The notes beneath the pieces were generated by a model. That model made no database searches. It saw nothing but the letters and a program-made list of their open reading frames with translations, and was not told the origin of the DNA. A program made the position numbers and the translations under genes. Of a stretch of 64,000 nt of DNA, positions 7,197-17,037 are shown one piece after another (the stretch's first letter is position 1; every line of letters starts with the position of its first letter). Source of the DNA: Candidatus Methanomethylophilus alvi Mx1201 (lineage in GTDB: Archaea; Thermoplasmatota; Thermoplasmata; Methanomassiliicoccales; Methanomethylophilaceae); assembly GCF_000300255.2 (NCBI RefSeq), contig NC_020913.1:186001-250000 (forward strand). The letters are read 5' to 3'.

Positions 7197-10100
7197 ATGT
7201 ATCTAAAACAGATAGAACTGGAAAATTTCAAATCGTTCGGCGGAAAGGTGACCGTGCCTTTGATGGAAGGGTATATGGCCGTCACCGGACCGAACGGGTC
7301 AGGTAAGTCGAACATAGCGGACGCCATCCTTTTCGTATTGGGGCCCAGGAGCTCCAAGGCGGTGAGGGCGAGCAGGATCACGGACCTCATCTTCGACGGC
7401 GGGGCCGCCAAGTCGAAGGCCAAGTTCATGAAGGTCTCGTTGGTGTTCGACAACAGCGACCGTATCATGCCCTGGGATGACGACACGGTCATACTGACGC
7501 GTTACGTCAAGCTCTCCGAGAACGGTACCGACTACACATCGTATTTCTTCATCAACGACCAGAAATCCTCCCTCTCCGAGTTCGACACCCTCCTCACCAA
7601 GGCGAGGATAAGCGCCGACGGGTACAACATCGTGCAGCAGGGGGACGTCACGCACATCGTCCAGATGGGCAACATCGAGAGGAGACGCATCCTGGACGGG
7701 ATATCCGGCATCGCCAGTTTCGATGCGGACATAGACAAGGCGAAGGGGGAGAGGGCCGAGGCGTCCTCCAATCTGGAGCGCATAGACATCATCCGTGCCG
7801 AGAAGGAGAGGCAGATCAGTGCACTCGAGAAGGACCGTGAGCAGGCCAAGGTGTATCTCGAGGCCAAGAAGGATCTGGACATCGCCAATGCCCAGATGGT
7901 CTACAGGCTCAGGGACAACGAGAAGGCCACCTTCGACAGTCTCGGGGCGAACATAGCCCTGATCCAGAAGGACATCGAAGGACTCAGGAAGGATAAGGCC
8001 GCCCTCCTCGGACAGAGACAGGAGAACGAGGCCGCCGTCAGGGCCAAGGAGGACGAGATCGCCGCCAAGGTCGGTCCCGATTATCTGAGGATAAAAGGGG
8101 ATGTCGAGCAGGCCAAGATCGACGTCGCCACAGAGAAGAGCAAACACGACTCCGCCGTGGAGGATGCCGAGGATCAGCGCGAGTTCAGGGAGGGATTCGT
8201 CCAGGATGTGGAGGAGAACCGCAACCAGTATGCGACCTCCGCACAGAATCTTTCGGACCTGCAGATCAGGCTGGAGGGGGCCCAGGCCGACCTCGCCGCC
8301 GCCGAGGAGGAGGAGAGGAGGATCAGCGAGGAGACCTCCAAGCACGGAGGGGAGCTGACAGAACTCCAGAAGAGGCTCGAGACCCTGGAGAGGGACATCG
8401 ATGCGGCAGGCCACGTCCAGCAGGACGCCCAGGCGAAGGCGGCCGGGGCCCAGGCCGTGCTCGACGAGGCCCGTGTGGCCAAGGCCAAGGCGGAGGAGGA
8501 CCTGGAATCCGCCAGGTTCGAGGTCAAGGATGCCGACTGGAACCTCCAGGAGGTCAAGAGGCAGGCCGGTCCCCAGAACGAGATCGACGAGCTCGGAAAG
8601 CAGATCATGGCCCTCAAGAAGGAGGAGGCCGCGAAGGAGAAGGAAGAGGAGGAGCTCAAGGACATCGCCGAGAAGCGTACCGCGGAGTTCAACCGTCTTT
8701 CCACCGAGAAGAGGGTGTCCGAGAGCATGAACAAGGGCAGCGAGGCCATGTCCCGCATCCTCGCCCTCAAGGAATCCGGTCAGATGCCCGGCATACACGG
8801 TACCGTGGCGGAACTCGCCACCGTCGATCCCGGCTATGAGACGGCCCTCTCCGTGGCCGCCGGCAACAAGATGGGTGCCATCGTGGTGGACAACAAGGAT
8901 GTGGCCGCCCGTTGCATCGAATATCTCAAGAAGAACGGTCTGGGCAGGGTGACATTCCTGCCGCTCACCGAGCTCCTTCCCGGTAAACCGCGTGCGAAGG
9001 CCATAATCGCCCTCAAGAGCACGGACGGATATGCGACCGATTTCGTCACATACAAGCCGGAATATGCCAACGTGTTCTGGTACGTCTTCGGAGACACCCT
9101 CGTGGTGGGGACGTTGGACAAGGCCAAGGAGGTCATGGGCGGCGTCAGGATAGTGACCAAGGCCGGGGAGCTCATCGAGGCGTCCGGCGCCATGACCGGA
9201 GGTACCATCGACAAGAGGAAGGTCCAGCAGTTCGGTCCCAGCGGCCAGTCCGCCCTGGAGGCCGCCGGTGCGGAGATGAGGAAGGCCGTCGAGGCCCTCG
9301 CCGTCCTGAGGTCCGATCTGAGACAGCTCAGGGATGCGATCAGACAGACCGACGACCTCATGAGGGCCGCCGGTACCAAGGGCATCGACATGAAGGGCAA
9401 GATCGTCGCCGCCGAGGCGGCCTTGGAGCAGGCCAGGAAGGGTGTGAAGTCTGCAGAAGAGGTCCTTTCCAAGAGGACGTCGGACGTCACCGCCGCAGAG
9501 AAGGCCCTGTCGGACGCCGCAGCCGCCCTGGATGCCGCCAACTCGAAACTCGATTCCCTCAGGGAGGAGAGGACGGCCGCACGCGACCGTATGGCCGTCA
9601 TAGCCCCTGCAGGTCTCCAGGAGAGGATCCAGAAGGCCCGCGATGCGGTATACTGCCACACGCAGACCGTCACCGACCTGCTTCAGCAGATCGGCGGACT
9701 CAAGGCGGAGATGTCCGGTCTCGACAAGCAGAAGGAGGCTTTGGAGGAGCAGATATCCAAGATCGATTCCCAGATCGCCGAGGACGAGAAGGCCGCCTCC
9801 GAGCATGCCGCCAAGGTCGAGGAGTTCAGGGTCAGGCTGGAGGCCGTGAAGAGGATACAGGACGAGATGGAGTCCAAGATCGAGGATCTGAAGGCCGAGA
9901 GGGACGCCCTCATACAGAACGGTTATTCGTTGGACAACGCCGTGGAGAAGGCTCAGAACGGCATAGAGGCCAAGGACGGATATCTGCAGAGTCAGACGGC
10001 CCAGATGGAGACCAGCAGGATCAACCTCGAACAGTATGAGGAGCAGGTGAAGGCCCTGACCGTGGAAGTCCCGGAACCCATCCCTTCGGAGAGCTCGCTG

Positions 10101-10808
10101 AAGGTGGCCATAAGGCAGTGTCAGGCCAAGATAGATGCCCTCGGCCATGTGAACCTGCGTGCGATAGAGGATTACGACATCTGCAAGCAGGAATATGACC
10201 TCATGATGGGGCAGGTGGCCATACTCAACAACAGGATATCGGATCTGGACAGACTCACCGAGGATCTGAGCAGGAAGAAGAAGGGACTGTTCATGGAGGC
10301 ATACGATGCCGTGGACTCGAACTTCAAGGCGATATACGCACAGCTGTCCGGCGGAGGACAGGCGTTCATGGCCCTGGACGTTCCGGAGGACCCGTTCAGC
10401 GGAGGTCTGCAGATCAATGCCAAGCCCAGGAACGGTAAGATGCTGAGGCTCGAGGCCCTTTCCGGAGGGGAGAAGTCCCTTACGGCCTTGGCATTCATAT
10501 TCGCCATCCAGGAGTATCAGCCCTCGCCGTTCTATGTGCTCGACGAGGTCGACATGTTCCTGGACGCGGTCAATGCGGAGATGGTGGCCAGAAGGGTCAA
10601 GGAGAGCTCCGCGAGGACACAGTTCATACAGGTGTCTCTGAGGAAGGTCACCCTTACCTTGGCCGACCACCTGATAGGCGTGACGAGGCCCCCGACAGGG
10701 ATAAGCCGCGTCATAATGCAGCCGGACATAGCCGAGGTCTCCAAGTACGAGGAGGAGGCTCTGAGAAGGCAGAGGGAGGAGGGGAGCTCCGACAACATAG
10801 AGGGATGA
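7197..10808 (+). CDS. smc: Chromosome segregation ATPase SMC
   Basis: 1203 aa, usual length. The N-terminal ATPase half has Walker A GPNGSGKSNI (near residue 32). Two long coiled-coil arms rich in E, K, A and Q flank a hinge at roughly residues 515-680, with its glycine-rich GAMTGGT end. The C-terminal half has the ABC signature LSGGEKSLTALAF and Walker B PFYVLDEVD. SMC forms the archaeal condensin that compacts and resolves chromosomes. The stop overlaps scpA (ATGA), and scpB follows, giving a complete SMC-kleisin-ScpB operon. Confidence 0.97.
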   Translation: MYLKQIELENFKSFGGKVTVPLMEGYMAVTGPNGSGKSNIADAILFVLGPRSSKAVRASRITDLIFDGGAAKSKAKFMKVSLVFDNSDRIMPWDDDTVILTRYVKLSENGTDYTSYFFINDQKSSLSEFDTLLTKARISADGYNIVQQGDVTHIVQMGNIERRRILDGISGIASFDADIDKAKGERAEASSNLERIDIIRAEKERQISALEKDREQAKVYLEAKKDLDIANAQMVYRLRDNEKATFDSLGANIALIQKDIEGLRKDKAALLGQRQENEAAVRAKEDEIAAKVGPDYLRIKGDVEQAKIDVATEKSKHDSAVEDAEDQREFREGFVQDVEENRNQYATSAQNLSDLQIRLEGAQADLAAAEEEERRISEETSKHGGELTELQKRLETLERDIDAAGHVQQDAQAKAAGAQAVLDEARVAKAKAEEDLESARFEVKDADWNLQEVKRQAGPQNEIDELGKQIMALKKEEAAKEKEEEELKDIAEKRTAEFNRLSTEKRVSESMNKGSEAMSRILALKESGQMPGIHGTVAELATVDPGYETALSVAAGNKMGAIVVDNKDVAARCIEYLKKNGLGRVTFLPLTELLPGKPRAKAIIALKSTDGYATDFVTYKPEYANVFWYVFGDTLVVGTLDKAKEVMGGVRIVTKAGELIEASGAMTGGTIDKRKVQQFGPSGQSALEAAGAEMRKAVEALAVLRSDLRQLRDAIRQTDDLMRAAGTKGIDMKGKIVAAEAALEQARKGVKSAEEVLSKRTSDVTAAEKALSDAAAALDAANSKLDSLREERTAARDRMAVIAPAGLQERIQKARDAVYCHTQTVTDLLQQIGGLKAEMSGLDKQKEALEEQISKIDSQIAEDEKAASEHAAKVEEFRVRLEAVKRIQDEMESKIEDLKAERDALIQNGYSLDNAVEKAQNGIEAKDGYLQSQTAQMETSRINLEQYEEQVKALTVEVPEPIPSESSLKVAIRQCQAKIDALGHVNLRAIEDYDICKQEYDLMMGQVAILNNRISDLDRLTEDLSRKKKGLFMEAYDAVDSNFKAIYAQLSGGGQAFMALDVPEDPFSGGLQINAKPRNGKMLRLEALSGGEKSLTALAFIFAIQEYQPSPFYVLDEVDMFLDAVNAEMVARRVKESSARTQFIQVSLRKVTLTLADHLIGVTRPPTGISRVIMQPDIAEVSKYEEEALRRQREEGSSDNIEG

Positions 10809-11659
10809 AGATGGATGGGAACATGCAGATGGAAACGATGGAACAGCACCTTCTGTTCCACAAGGCGATGGCGGAGGACGAGGAATCCTTCGCCAGGATA
10901 AACGGATACCTGGACATCCTGAAGGATGCGGGTTCGGGGGAGAAGCTCAACGACCCCCTCGACGAATCCATAAGGGCGGTGTTCAGCCTCGTCCTGGAAA
11001 GGGGTCTCGACCCGTGGGCGATAGATCTCGAACAGTTTGCAAGGATGTACTCCGAGAAGGTGTCGTCCAACAGGTTCGACATGATCGTCGCAGGAAGGCT
11101 CCTCCTCATGGCCTGGAAGATCCTGAACCTCCAGTCGGAAAGGACCCGTATGACCGCCGAACCTCCCGTGGAGGTCGAGGCGGTGGACGAGACCGACTTC
11201 GACTTCATAGAGGAGGACCCGATGGTCGTGCCCGAAGTGTCGTTCAGGAGGGCGTATGTCAGGGACGAGCCGCGCCCCGTGACCATGATGGACCTTCTCG
11301 ACGCATTCGAGGAGGCCAAGAAGGAGGCCGAGATCGCCGAGGCCAGGGAATCCGCCCGTGTGAAGATCAGGGAGAAGGCCCCCGTGAGGTTCGAGAACAA
11401 GGCCCATCAGGAGGACGACGAGAGGGCTGTGGAGGCGGTATACAGGAGGATCCGCGAGATGGGTGCGGGTCCGATGCCCATAACCGAGTTCTACACATCG
11501 TCCGCGGAGGAGAACATAACCGTGTTCGTATCCGTCCTCCATCTGGTCAGGAACGGCCTGCTGGATGTCTATCAGACGGAACTTCCCTACGGTGAGATCA
11601 CCGTACAGATCAGGGTTCCCGAGACGTCCGTGCCGGTCGAGGCGGCGGCGGTGAACTGA
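10805..11659 (+). CDS. scpA: Segregation and condensation protein A (kleisin)
   Basis: 284 aa kleisin that bridges the SMC heads. The N-terminal helical domain includes the family-typical DPWAIDLEQFARMYSEKV segment (near residue 60) and RLLLMAWKIL. A charged, acidic linker occupies the middle, and the C-terminal part is a winged-helix (PMPITEFYTS ... VFVSVLHLVRNGLLDVYQ) that contacts the SMC head. The ATG overlaps the smc stop, and scpB starts 1 nt after it. Confidence 0.92.
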   Translation: MKMDGNMQMETMEQHLLFHKAMAEDEESFARINGYLDILKDAGSGEKLNDPLDESIRAVFSLVLERGLDPWAIDLEQFARMYSEKVSSNRFDMIVAGRLLLMAWKILNLQSERTRMTAEPPVEVEAVDETDFDFIEEDPMVVPEVSFRRAYVRDEPRPVTMMDLLDAFEEAKKEAEIAEARESARVKIREKAPVRFENKAHQEDDERAVEAVYRRIREMGAGPMPITEFYTSSAEENITVFVSVLHLVRNGLLDVYQTELPYGEITVQIRVPETSVPVEAAAVN

Positions 11660-11660
11660 G

Positions 11661-12212
11661 TTGGAAGACAAGACGATGGTCGAGGCGGCCCTCTTCGCGG
11701 CCACGGCGCCTCTGAAGGTGGAGGACATCGTCAGCAGGACCGGTCTCGACGAAGCCTCCGTGAGATACGCCCTCAAGGACCTCCGCATGGAGTACGATTT
11801 CCGCGGGAGCGCCATCATGATATCGGTCGCCGGCGGGGCATACAGGATGATGCTGAGGCCGGACTGTCAGAAGTTCACCGGAGTCTTCGCCAGACCGGAA
11901 ATGCCCGGAGGGGTCATGCGTACCCTCAGCACGATAGCCTACAACCAGCCGGTGCTGCAGTCCAAACTGGTGAAGGTCCGCGGGCCTCGTGCCTACGAGG
12001 ACGTCCATATCCTGAGGGACATGGGTCTCGTCTCCGCAAGGTCCGTGGGGCAGACGGTCGAGCTGTCCACCACCCCCAAGTTCGCCGAGCAGTTCGGTAT
12101 CGGAAGCAACAGCAAGGCGGCCATAAGGAAGTGGATCGAGGACAACGCGGCCAATATGAGACAGGCCGACGGCGGCGAGTCGGCTCCCCAGGACCCGAAC
12201 GACGTCCAGTGA
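11661..12212 (+). CDS. scpB: Segregation and condensation protein B
   Basis: 183 aa from a TTG start 1 nt after scpA. It has the two tandem winged-helix domains of ScpB: the first begins VEAALFAATAPLKVEDIV, the second includes TLSTIAYNQPVLQSKLVKVRG and ends with the HILRDMGLVSARSVG wing. The tail is disordered and rich in D, N, Q and P. ScpB dimers bind the kleisin linker and regulate SMC ATPase activity. Confidence 0.9.
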   Translation: MEDKTMVEAALFAATAPLKVEDIVSRTGLDEASVRYALKDLRMEYDFRGSAIMISVAGGAYRMMLRPDCQKFTGVFARPEMPGGVMRTLSTIAYNQPVLQSKLVKVRGPRAYEDVHILRDMGLVSARSVGQTVELSTTPKFAEQFGIGSNSKAAIRKWIEDNAANMRQADGGESAPQDPNDVQ

Positions 12213-12230
12213 CTCCTGCGCGCGCGACAA

Positions 12231-12242
12231 TATATTATAATA
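12231..12242 (+). promoter_or_regulatory. TATA box and SD-like site for Sm-like gene
   Basis: tatattataata lies about 33 nt before the ATG at 12269, followed by ggagagg as a possible ribosome-binding site. Confidence 0.5.
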
Positions 12243-12268
12243 AGGAGAGGTACGGGATATCGATAGAT

Positions 12269-12487
12269 ATGACCATGCCGCAGGCTCTGCTAGAGAAGTC
12301 CGTAGGAAAGCGCGTCTCCCTCCTCCTGAAGGACGGGAGGGTGATGGAAGGCAAGCTCGTCGGTTTCGACGACCTCATGAACATGTCTCTCGAAGAGACG
12401 GTCGAGACCGTACCCGGGACCGAGGAAAGAAGGCTCGGGACCGTCGTCCTCCGCGGAAACAACGTGGTAAGTATCTCGATCCTCTGA
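12269..12487 (+). CDS. Sm-like archaeal RNA-binding protein (LSm)
   Basis: 72 aa, the length of a single Sm fold. Sm motif 1 is seen in KRVSLLLKDGRVMEGKLVGFDD followed by MNMSLEE, and Sm motif 2 as VVLRGNNVVSIS near the C-terminus (RG-N pattern). Such proteins form hexa- or heptameric rings that bind U-rich RNA and assist RNA turnover or tRNA processing. The ATG at 12269 was chosen because it gives a standard Sm N-terminus and lies after a TATA box; the longer open frame upstream overlaps scpB. Confidence 0.9.
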   Translation: MTMPQALLEKSVGKRVSLLLKDGRVMEGKLVGFDDLMNMSLEETVETVPGTEERRLGTVVLRGNNVVSISIL

Positions 12488-12510
12488 GGATATATTCCGA
12501 AGGTCGACCT

Positions 12511-14148
12511 ATGTCCCTTCTGGACAGGATCAACAAGGTATCGGACAACGCGAACGCCCGTAAGGCATGGTTCGGGCTCGTCGTCGCTATTTTCGTCTGT
12601 ATCATCGTAGTCCCGTCCATATATGTCGTAACACAGATGTTCACCGATTGGGACGGCATAAGCGATGTCCTTGCCGATTCCGACAAGATGTCGGTCATAT
12701 GGAGGGCCGTCGGCGTCTCGTTCGGTCTCGCATTCGTCGTCACGGTCTTCGACATCATCGCCGGCCTTCCCATGGCCTGGATAATGGTCAGGAAGAATTT
12801 CAGAGGGAAGAATTTCTTGGATACGCTCCTCGACATGCCTCTGGCGTTCCCCACCGCCGTTCTCGGACTTTCCGTCCTCATGTTCTGGGGGGCCCCCGAA
12901 GGTGTGGACATCCCCGGACTCGGACTCCATCTCTCGACCTTCATGATGTTGGTGCTTCTGCACATAATATTCACCTATCCGTACATGGTCAGGTCCCTAT
13001 CGGGTATTCTGGAGCAGATCGAGCCCAATTACGAGACGGCCGCCATGACCCTCGGTGCCAGCAGGTGGACGGCTGTGAGGACCATCACCCTCCCTCTTTT
13101 CAGAGCGGGGCTCGTCACAGGATTCATCCTCTGCTTTGCGAGGTCCCTCTCCGAGACGGGCGGCACATACATCGCCCTCAGCATACTGGGTGTGGAGAGC
13201 ACTTATTTCACCGGACCCACATACATCACCGAGAACAAGATCGGTCTGGCACCTAACGAGGCCACTCCCGAGATGATATTGATCAGCACCATAATGATCC
13301 TCCTCGCCCTGCTGCTCCTGGTGGCGGCGAGGTTCGTCATCACCAAGATGGGCATCAAGACGGAGAAGGTGTGGCCGGAATTGGGCAGGAGACTGAGCCG
13401 CGGTGCGGCTCCGAAGCTCAAGGACGGTCTCGCCATCCTCGTCCTCGTCCTCTTCGTCCTCGTCCCGTCCTTCTACATCTTCGCCTATCTGGCCGATCCC
13501 GGGGCCATAGATACGGGAAAACTCCTCTCCACCACAGGGGTCTCGTTTCTGATAGCGGGTGTCGCGGTCATATTCGACATAATATTCGGGATACCGGTGG
13601 CCATCTACATCGCGAGACACAAGGACGGGAAGTTCGCGAAGATCCTGGACAATCTGGTCAACATCCCGCTCATCGTCCCCACCACCGCCCTCGGTGTGTC
13701 TCTGGCATTGTTCTGGTCCGCCACCACCGCAAATTCCGTCCCTGCCATGATCCTCGTCATATTGGGACATATCTCGTTCACATACCCCCTCATCGTCAGG
13801 AACATAACGGGGGCCATAGAGGAGGTCGACCCGTCCTACGAGGAGACGGCCATGACCCTCGGTGCGAAACCGTTCCAGGCGTTCTACAAGATCCTCCTTC
13901 CGGTCATCAAGACCTCCGTCATCGCCGGGGCCATCTTGGCATTCACCAGGAGTCTCGGGGAGACCGGGGCTACACAGGCCATCGCCGGAAATGCGGTCGA
14001 TACCGTTCCGATCTATATCGTGGATCTGGTCAAGAACGGGTCGTATCCGGAGGCGGCCATGGCGTCCATAATCCTGATCGCCATCTGTTTCGTGATGATG
14101 ATGTTGGTGAGATACATCACCCACAGGGGAGGTCCGAGACATGCCTGA
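12511..14148 (+). CDS. ABC importer permease with two fused transmembrane domains
   Basis: 545 aa with about 12 hydrophobic segments, built from two repeated permease units. Each half carries an EAA loop that docks the ATPase: ETAAMTLGASRWTAVRTITL near residue 173 and EETAMTLGAKPFQAFYKILL near residue 445. Fused permeases of this type occur in the thiamine, iron(III) and related importers; the RSLGETGATQ stretch resembles the molybdate/sulphate group. Substrate is unresolved, and no solute-binding protein is encoded nearby. The gene overlaps the first ATPase gene by 8 nt. Confidence 0.88.
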   Translation: MSLLDRINKVSDNANARKAWFGLVVAIFVCIIVVPSIYVVTQMFTDWDGISDVLADSDKMSVIWRAVGVSFGLAFVVTVFDIIAGLPMAWIMVRKNFRGKNFLDTLLDMPLAFPTAVLGLSVLMFWGAPEGVDIPGLGLHLSTFMMLVLLHIIFTYPYMVRSLSGILEQIEPNYETAAMTLGASRWTAVRTITLPLFRAGLVTGFILCFARSLSETGGTYIALSILGVESTYFTGPTYITENKIGLAPNEATPEMILISTIMILLALLLLVAARFVITKMGIKTEKVWPELGRRLSRGAAPKLKDGLAILVLVLFVLVPSFYIFAYLADPGAIDTGKLLSTTGVSFLIAGVAVIFDIIFGIPVAIYIARHKDGKFAKILDNLVNIPLIVPTTALGVSLALFWSATTANSVPAMILVILGHISFTYPLIVRNITGAIEEVDPSYEETAMTLGAKPFQAFYKILLPVIKTSVIAGAILAFTRSLGETGATQAIAGNAVDTVPIYIVDLVKNGSYPEAAMASIILIAICFVMMMLVRYITHRGGPRHA

Positions 14149-15283
14149 GATAAGATTGGAGGGGCTCCACAAAGAGTTCGGCGGGGGCATCAAGGCATCC
14201 GACGGGTTGGACCTCACCGTCAGGGACGGGGAGTACCTATGCCTCCTCGGGCCGACGGGTGCGGGAAAGACCACGGCCCTCAGGATGATCTGCGGCCTTA
14301 CGGAGCCCGATTCCGGACGTATCCTTTTCGATGGGAAGGATGTGTCGGACATCCCGATAAGCGAGAGGAGGACGACCATGCTTTCCCAGAGATATGCTCT
14401 GTTTCCCAACATGGACGTCTACGACAACGTCGTTTTCGCTCCCGTGATCAAGAAGTGGAGCGAGGAGGATACGAAGTCCCTTGCCACCTCGATGATCGAC
14501 ATGGTCCACATGAGCAAGAAGGTCCACAGCATGCCAGGGGAGCTGTCCGGAGGACAGCAGCAGCGTACCGCTCTCGCAAGGGCCATGGCATCCGATTCGA
14601 AGATCCTGCTCCTGGACGAGCCGCTCAGAGCATTGGATGCCCGTCTGAGGATAGAACTCAGGAAGGAGCTCAAATCCATGGTGAAGGAGATGGGTCTGAC
14701 CTCCATCCACGTCACCCATGACCAGGACGAGGCCATGGAGGTGGCGGACCGCATAGCGATCATACGCAAAGGCAGGATCATCCAGGTCGGGACCCCCTCG
14801 GACATATTCCAGAATCCTGCGACTCCATTTGTGGCGAACTTCCTCGGCCGGTCCAATGTGTTCTCCGGGAAGTACGTGGGAGGGGATGCCGAACATTCCG
14901 AGATCGAGATATCGCCGGGGATCGTGGTGAAGGCCAGACCCATCGACATGGAGCCGGGGGAGGAGGCCGTCGTGGCGGTCAAGGTCGGTACGACCGTCCC
15001 AGAGGTGGTAGGGGCTAAGACCGACGTACAGGACAAGCACCTGCCGAAGGTCCTTCCCGACGGATATTTCGGCGGTATTGTGGAGAGGGTCATGTACGAG
15101 GGGGCTACGATAACCGTCGAGACGAGGGTCGAGGGACTCGGAATAGTGTCTTCCCAGAGGTCCTCCAGAAGATACGAGGCATATCAGCCCGGAATGCAGG
15201 TGTCGATAACGTGGCAGCCGCAGAAGGCATCGGTCTTCAGGATGCCGGAGAACGGATTGGAAGACGAGATGAGGCTTGACTGA
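14141..15283 (+). CDS. ABC importer ATPase with TOBE domain (first of two)
   Basis: 380 aa nucleotide-binding subunit. Walker A GPTGAGKTTAL (near residue 36), signature LSGGQQQRTALARA and Walker B ILLLDEPLRALD are intact, followed by the switch histidine in HVTHDQDEAM. The C-terminal about 140 residues form a TOBE-type regulatory domain typical of PotA/CysA/FbpC-like importers. It works with the fused permease upstream, most likely pairing with the second ATPase as a heterodimer, since each permease half could dock one ATPase. Confidence 0.9.
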   Translation: MPEIRLEGLHKEFGGGIKASDGLDLTVRDGEYLCLLGPTGAGKTTALRMICGLTEPDSGRILFDGKDVSDIPISERRTTMLSQRYALFPNMDVYDNVVFAPVIKKWSEEDTKSLATSMIDMVHMSKKVHSMPGELSGGQQQRTALARAMASDSKILLLDEPLRALDARLRIELRKELKSMVKEMGLTSIHVTHDQDEAMEVADRIAIIRKGRIIQVGTPSDIFQNPATPFVANFLGRSNVFSGKYVGGDAEHSEIEISPGIVVKARPIDMEPGEEAVVAVKVGTTVPEVVGAKTDVQDKHLPKVLPDGYFGGIVERVMYEGATITVETRVEGLGIVSSQRSSRRYEAYQPGMQVSITWQPQKASVFRMPENGLEDEMRLD

Positions 15284-15284
15284 C

Positions 15285-16370
15285 ATGGCTAAGATAAAGC
15301 TTGAACATGTTTCCATGAGGTTCGGCGACTTCTATGCGGTCAAAGACATAAATCTCGAGGTCGAGGAAGGGGAATACATAACGATCCTGGGACCGTCCGG
15401 ATGCGGGAAGACCAGTCTCATACGCGTCATATCCGGGATATGGACTCCGACCGAAGGCAGGGTGTACATAGACGACACCGATGTGACGGACGTTCCTCTG
15501 GAAGACAGGGATGTCGGATACGTCTTCCAGAACATAGCCCTATTCCCCAACATGAACAACATGAAGAACGTGGAGTACGGCCCGAGGGTCCGTGCCAAGT
15601 CTCCGAAGGAACGTGAGGAGACCGCTGGGAAATATCTGCAACTCGTAAATATGCTGGACAGGGCACAGATGTTCCCGTTCGAGCTCTCCGGCGGGGAGCA
15701 GCAGAAAGTCGCCATAGCAAGGGCCCTGTCATCCGGATCGAAGATCATCATGCTCGACGAACCCCTGTCTGCATTGGATGCGAGGGTCCGTATGGAACTC
15801 AGATACGAGATCCGCAGGATCGTCAAGGAATTGGGGATAACCGTCCTTCATGTGACGCATGACCAGGAGGAGGCCATGTCAGTCTCCGACAGGATCGTTC
15901 TTATGAAGGCGGGTACGGTACACGACACCGGGAGCCCTATAGAGATGTATAGGGAACCCCAGAGTGTGTTTGCGGCGTATTTCATCGGAGAGACCAATCT
16001 CCTGGAGGGGTACGTGGACGGCCGTACCAAGAACGGATGGACGAAAGTCCGCCTCAGGGGAGGTAAGACGGTAAAGGCCGAGAAGACCGATCTGTCCAAC
16101 GGGGATCCCGTGGTCATATCGGTGAGGCCGGAGAACGTGTATACCGCAGACGACGGTCTTCGTGCGAAGATCATCAACGTGGTGTACATGGGCACATATT
16201 GGAGGGTCAGGACGGTCGCGGAGACCGAGGATTATGTCGATTACAATGTATCAGACAATCTGGACCCTCCCAAGGTCGGGGAAACGGTCACCATAGTTTT
16301 CAACAAGAGTATGACACAGGTGTTCGAAAGACCCAAGGAAGGATTGACGGAGGCGATAAGCCTTGAGTGA
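15285..16370 (+). CDS. ABC importer ATPase with TOBE domain (second of two)
   Basis: 361 aa. Walker A GPSGCGKTSLI, signature LSGGEQQKVAIARAL, Walker B IIMLDEPLSALD and HVTHDQEEAM are present, with a TOBE domain at the C-terminus (VVISVRPENVY). It is clearly diverged from the preceding ATPase. I prefer the ATG at 15285 to the TTG at 15276 because it opens with the usual MAKIKLEHVSMRFG. Its stop overlaps the TTG start of the DUF47 gene. Confidence 0.9.
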   Translation: MAKIKLEHVSMRFGDFYAVKDINLEVEEGEYITILGPSGCGKTSLIRVISGIWTPTEGRVYIDDTDVTDVPLEDRDVGYVFQNIALFPNMNNMKNVEYGPRVRAKSPKEREETAGKYLQLVNMLDRAQMFPFELSGGEQQKVAIARALSSGSKIIMLDEPLSALDARVRMELRYEIRRIVKELGITVLHVTHDQEEAMSVSDRIVLMKAGTVHDTGSPIEMYREPQSVFAAYFIGETNLLEGYVDGRTKNGWTKVRLRGGKTVKAEKTDLSNGDPVVISVRPENVYTADDGLRAKIINVVYMGTYWRVRTVAETEDYVDYNVSDNLDPPKVGETVTIVFNKSMTQVFERPKEGLTEAISLE

Positions 16371-17037
16371 TAAGGGAATTCTGGACTGGTTCGGAAAGAG
16401 GAAGGAGAGCTCTGTCACCATCGGTGCCAGGGGGCACGTGATGGTCGTACGCGACACCGTGGCGGAGCTGAAGAACGCATTGGACTGCATGGTGAAGGGG
16501 GATGCCGTCGCGGCCGTGAAGTGTACCGAGAGGCTCATGCTTTGCGAGAAGGAGGCGGACCGTATCGAGGACAAGCTCTGCGCCGAGATCAGCAGGGGGG
16601 AGCTCTCCGTCCAGGAGAGGGAGAATCTCATCCGTTTCGTCAGGCAGACCGATAAGGTGGCCAATTGGGCGAAGGAGGGTGCGATATACCTGCAGCTTCT
16701 GAACGAGACCAACGCCAAGGTCCCTGTGGAGATCTGGTCGGAGCTTGCTCACATGACCGACGAACTCATCGAGGAGATCAAGTTCCTTGTCGGGGCCATA
16801 GAGAACATGAATGCCGATCCGAAGAAGGTCTTCGGAGAGATCGATTCCCTGAACGATCAGGAGCGCATAATCGACGGTCTGTATTTCACATGCATAAAGC
16901 ATGCCCATCTGTCGGAGATGGATCCCAGAGGCCTTTATCTGGTGGACGAACTCATCGAAGCCATCGAGATGGCGGCCGACAGCGGGAAGTCGTGCGGCGA
17001 CGCCATAAACATCATGCTTATCTCCAGGGGTGTCTGA
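16363..17037 (+). CDS. DUF47/PhoU-like protein
   Basis: 224 aa all-helical protein of the DUF47 (PhoU-related) family, seen in the repeated acidic helix pattern (RLMLCEKEADRIEDKLCAEI and a matching later helix). PhoU relatives regulate phosphate transport, often beside Pit-type or Pst transporters, and bind metal clusters through E/D residues. Here the gene overlaps the ABC importer genes and precedes glmM directly. That makes an anionic substrate such as phosphate possible for the importer, but this is only inference from context. TTG start. Confidence 0.8.
   Translation: MSDKGILDWFGKRKESSVTIGARGHVMVVRDTVAELKNALDCMVKGDAVAAVKCTERLMLCEKEADRIEDKLCAEISRGELSVQERENLIRFVRQTDKVANWAKEGAIYLQLLNETNAKVPVEIWSELAHMTDELIEEIKFLVGAIENMNADPKKVFGEIDSLNDQERIIDGLYFTCIKHAHLSEMDPRGLYLVDELIEAIEMAADSGKSCGDAINIMLISRGV

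Noticed and set aside
7299..10670. Very long open frame on the minus strand opposite smc
   Set aside because: It is antisense to a clear SMC gene; its Leu/Gly/His-rich translation is the usual mirror of Glu/Lys/Ala-rich coiled coil in a GC-rich genome.
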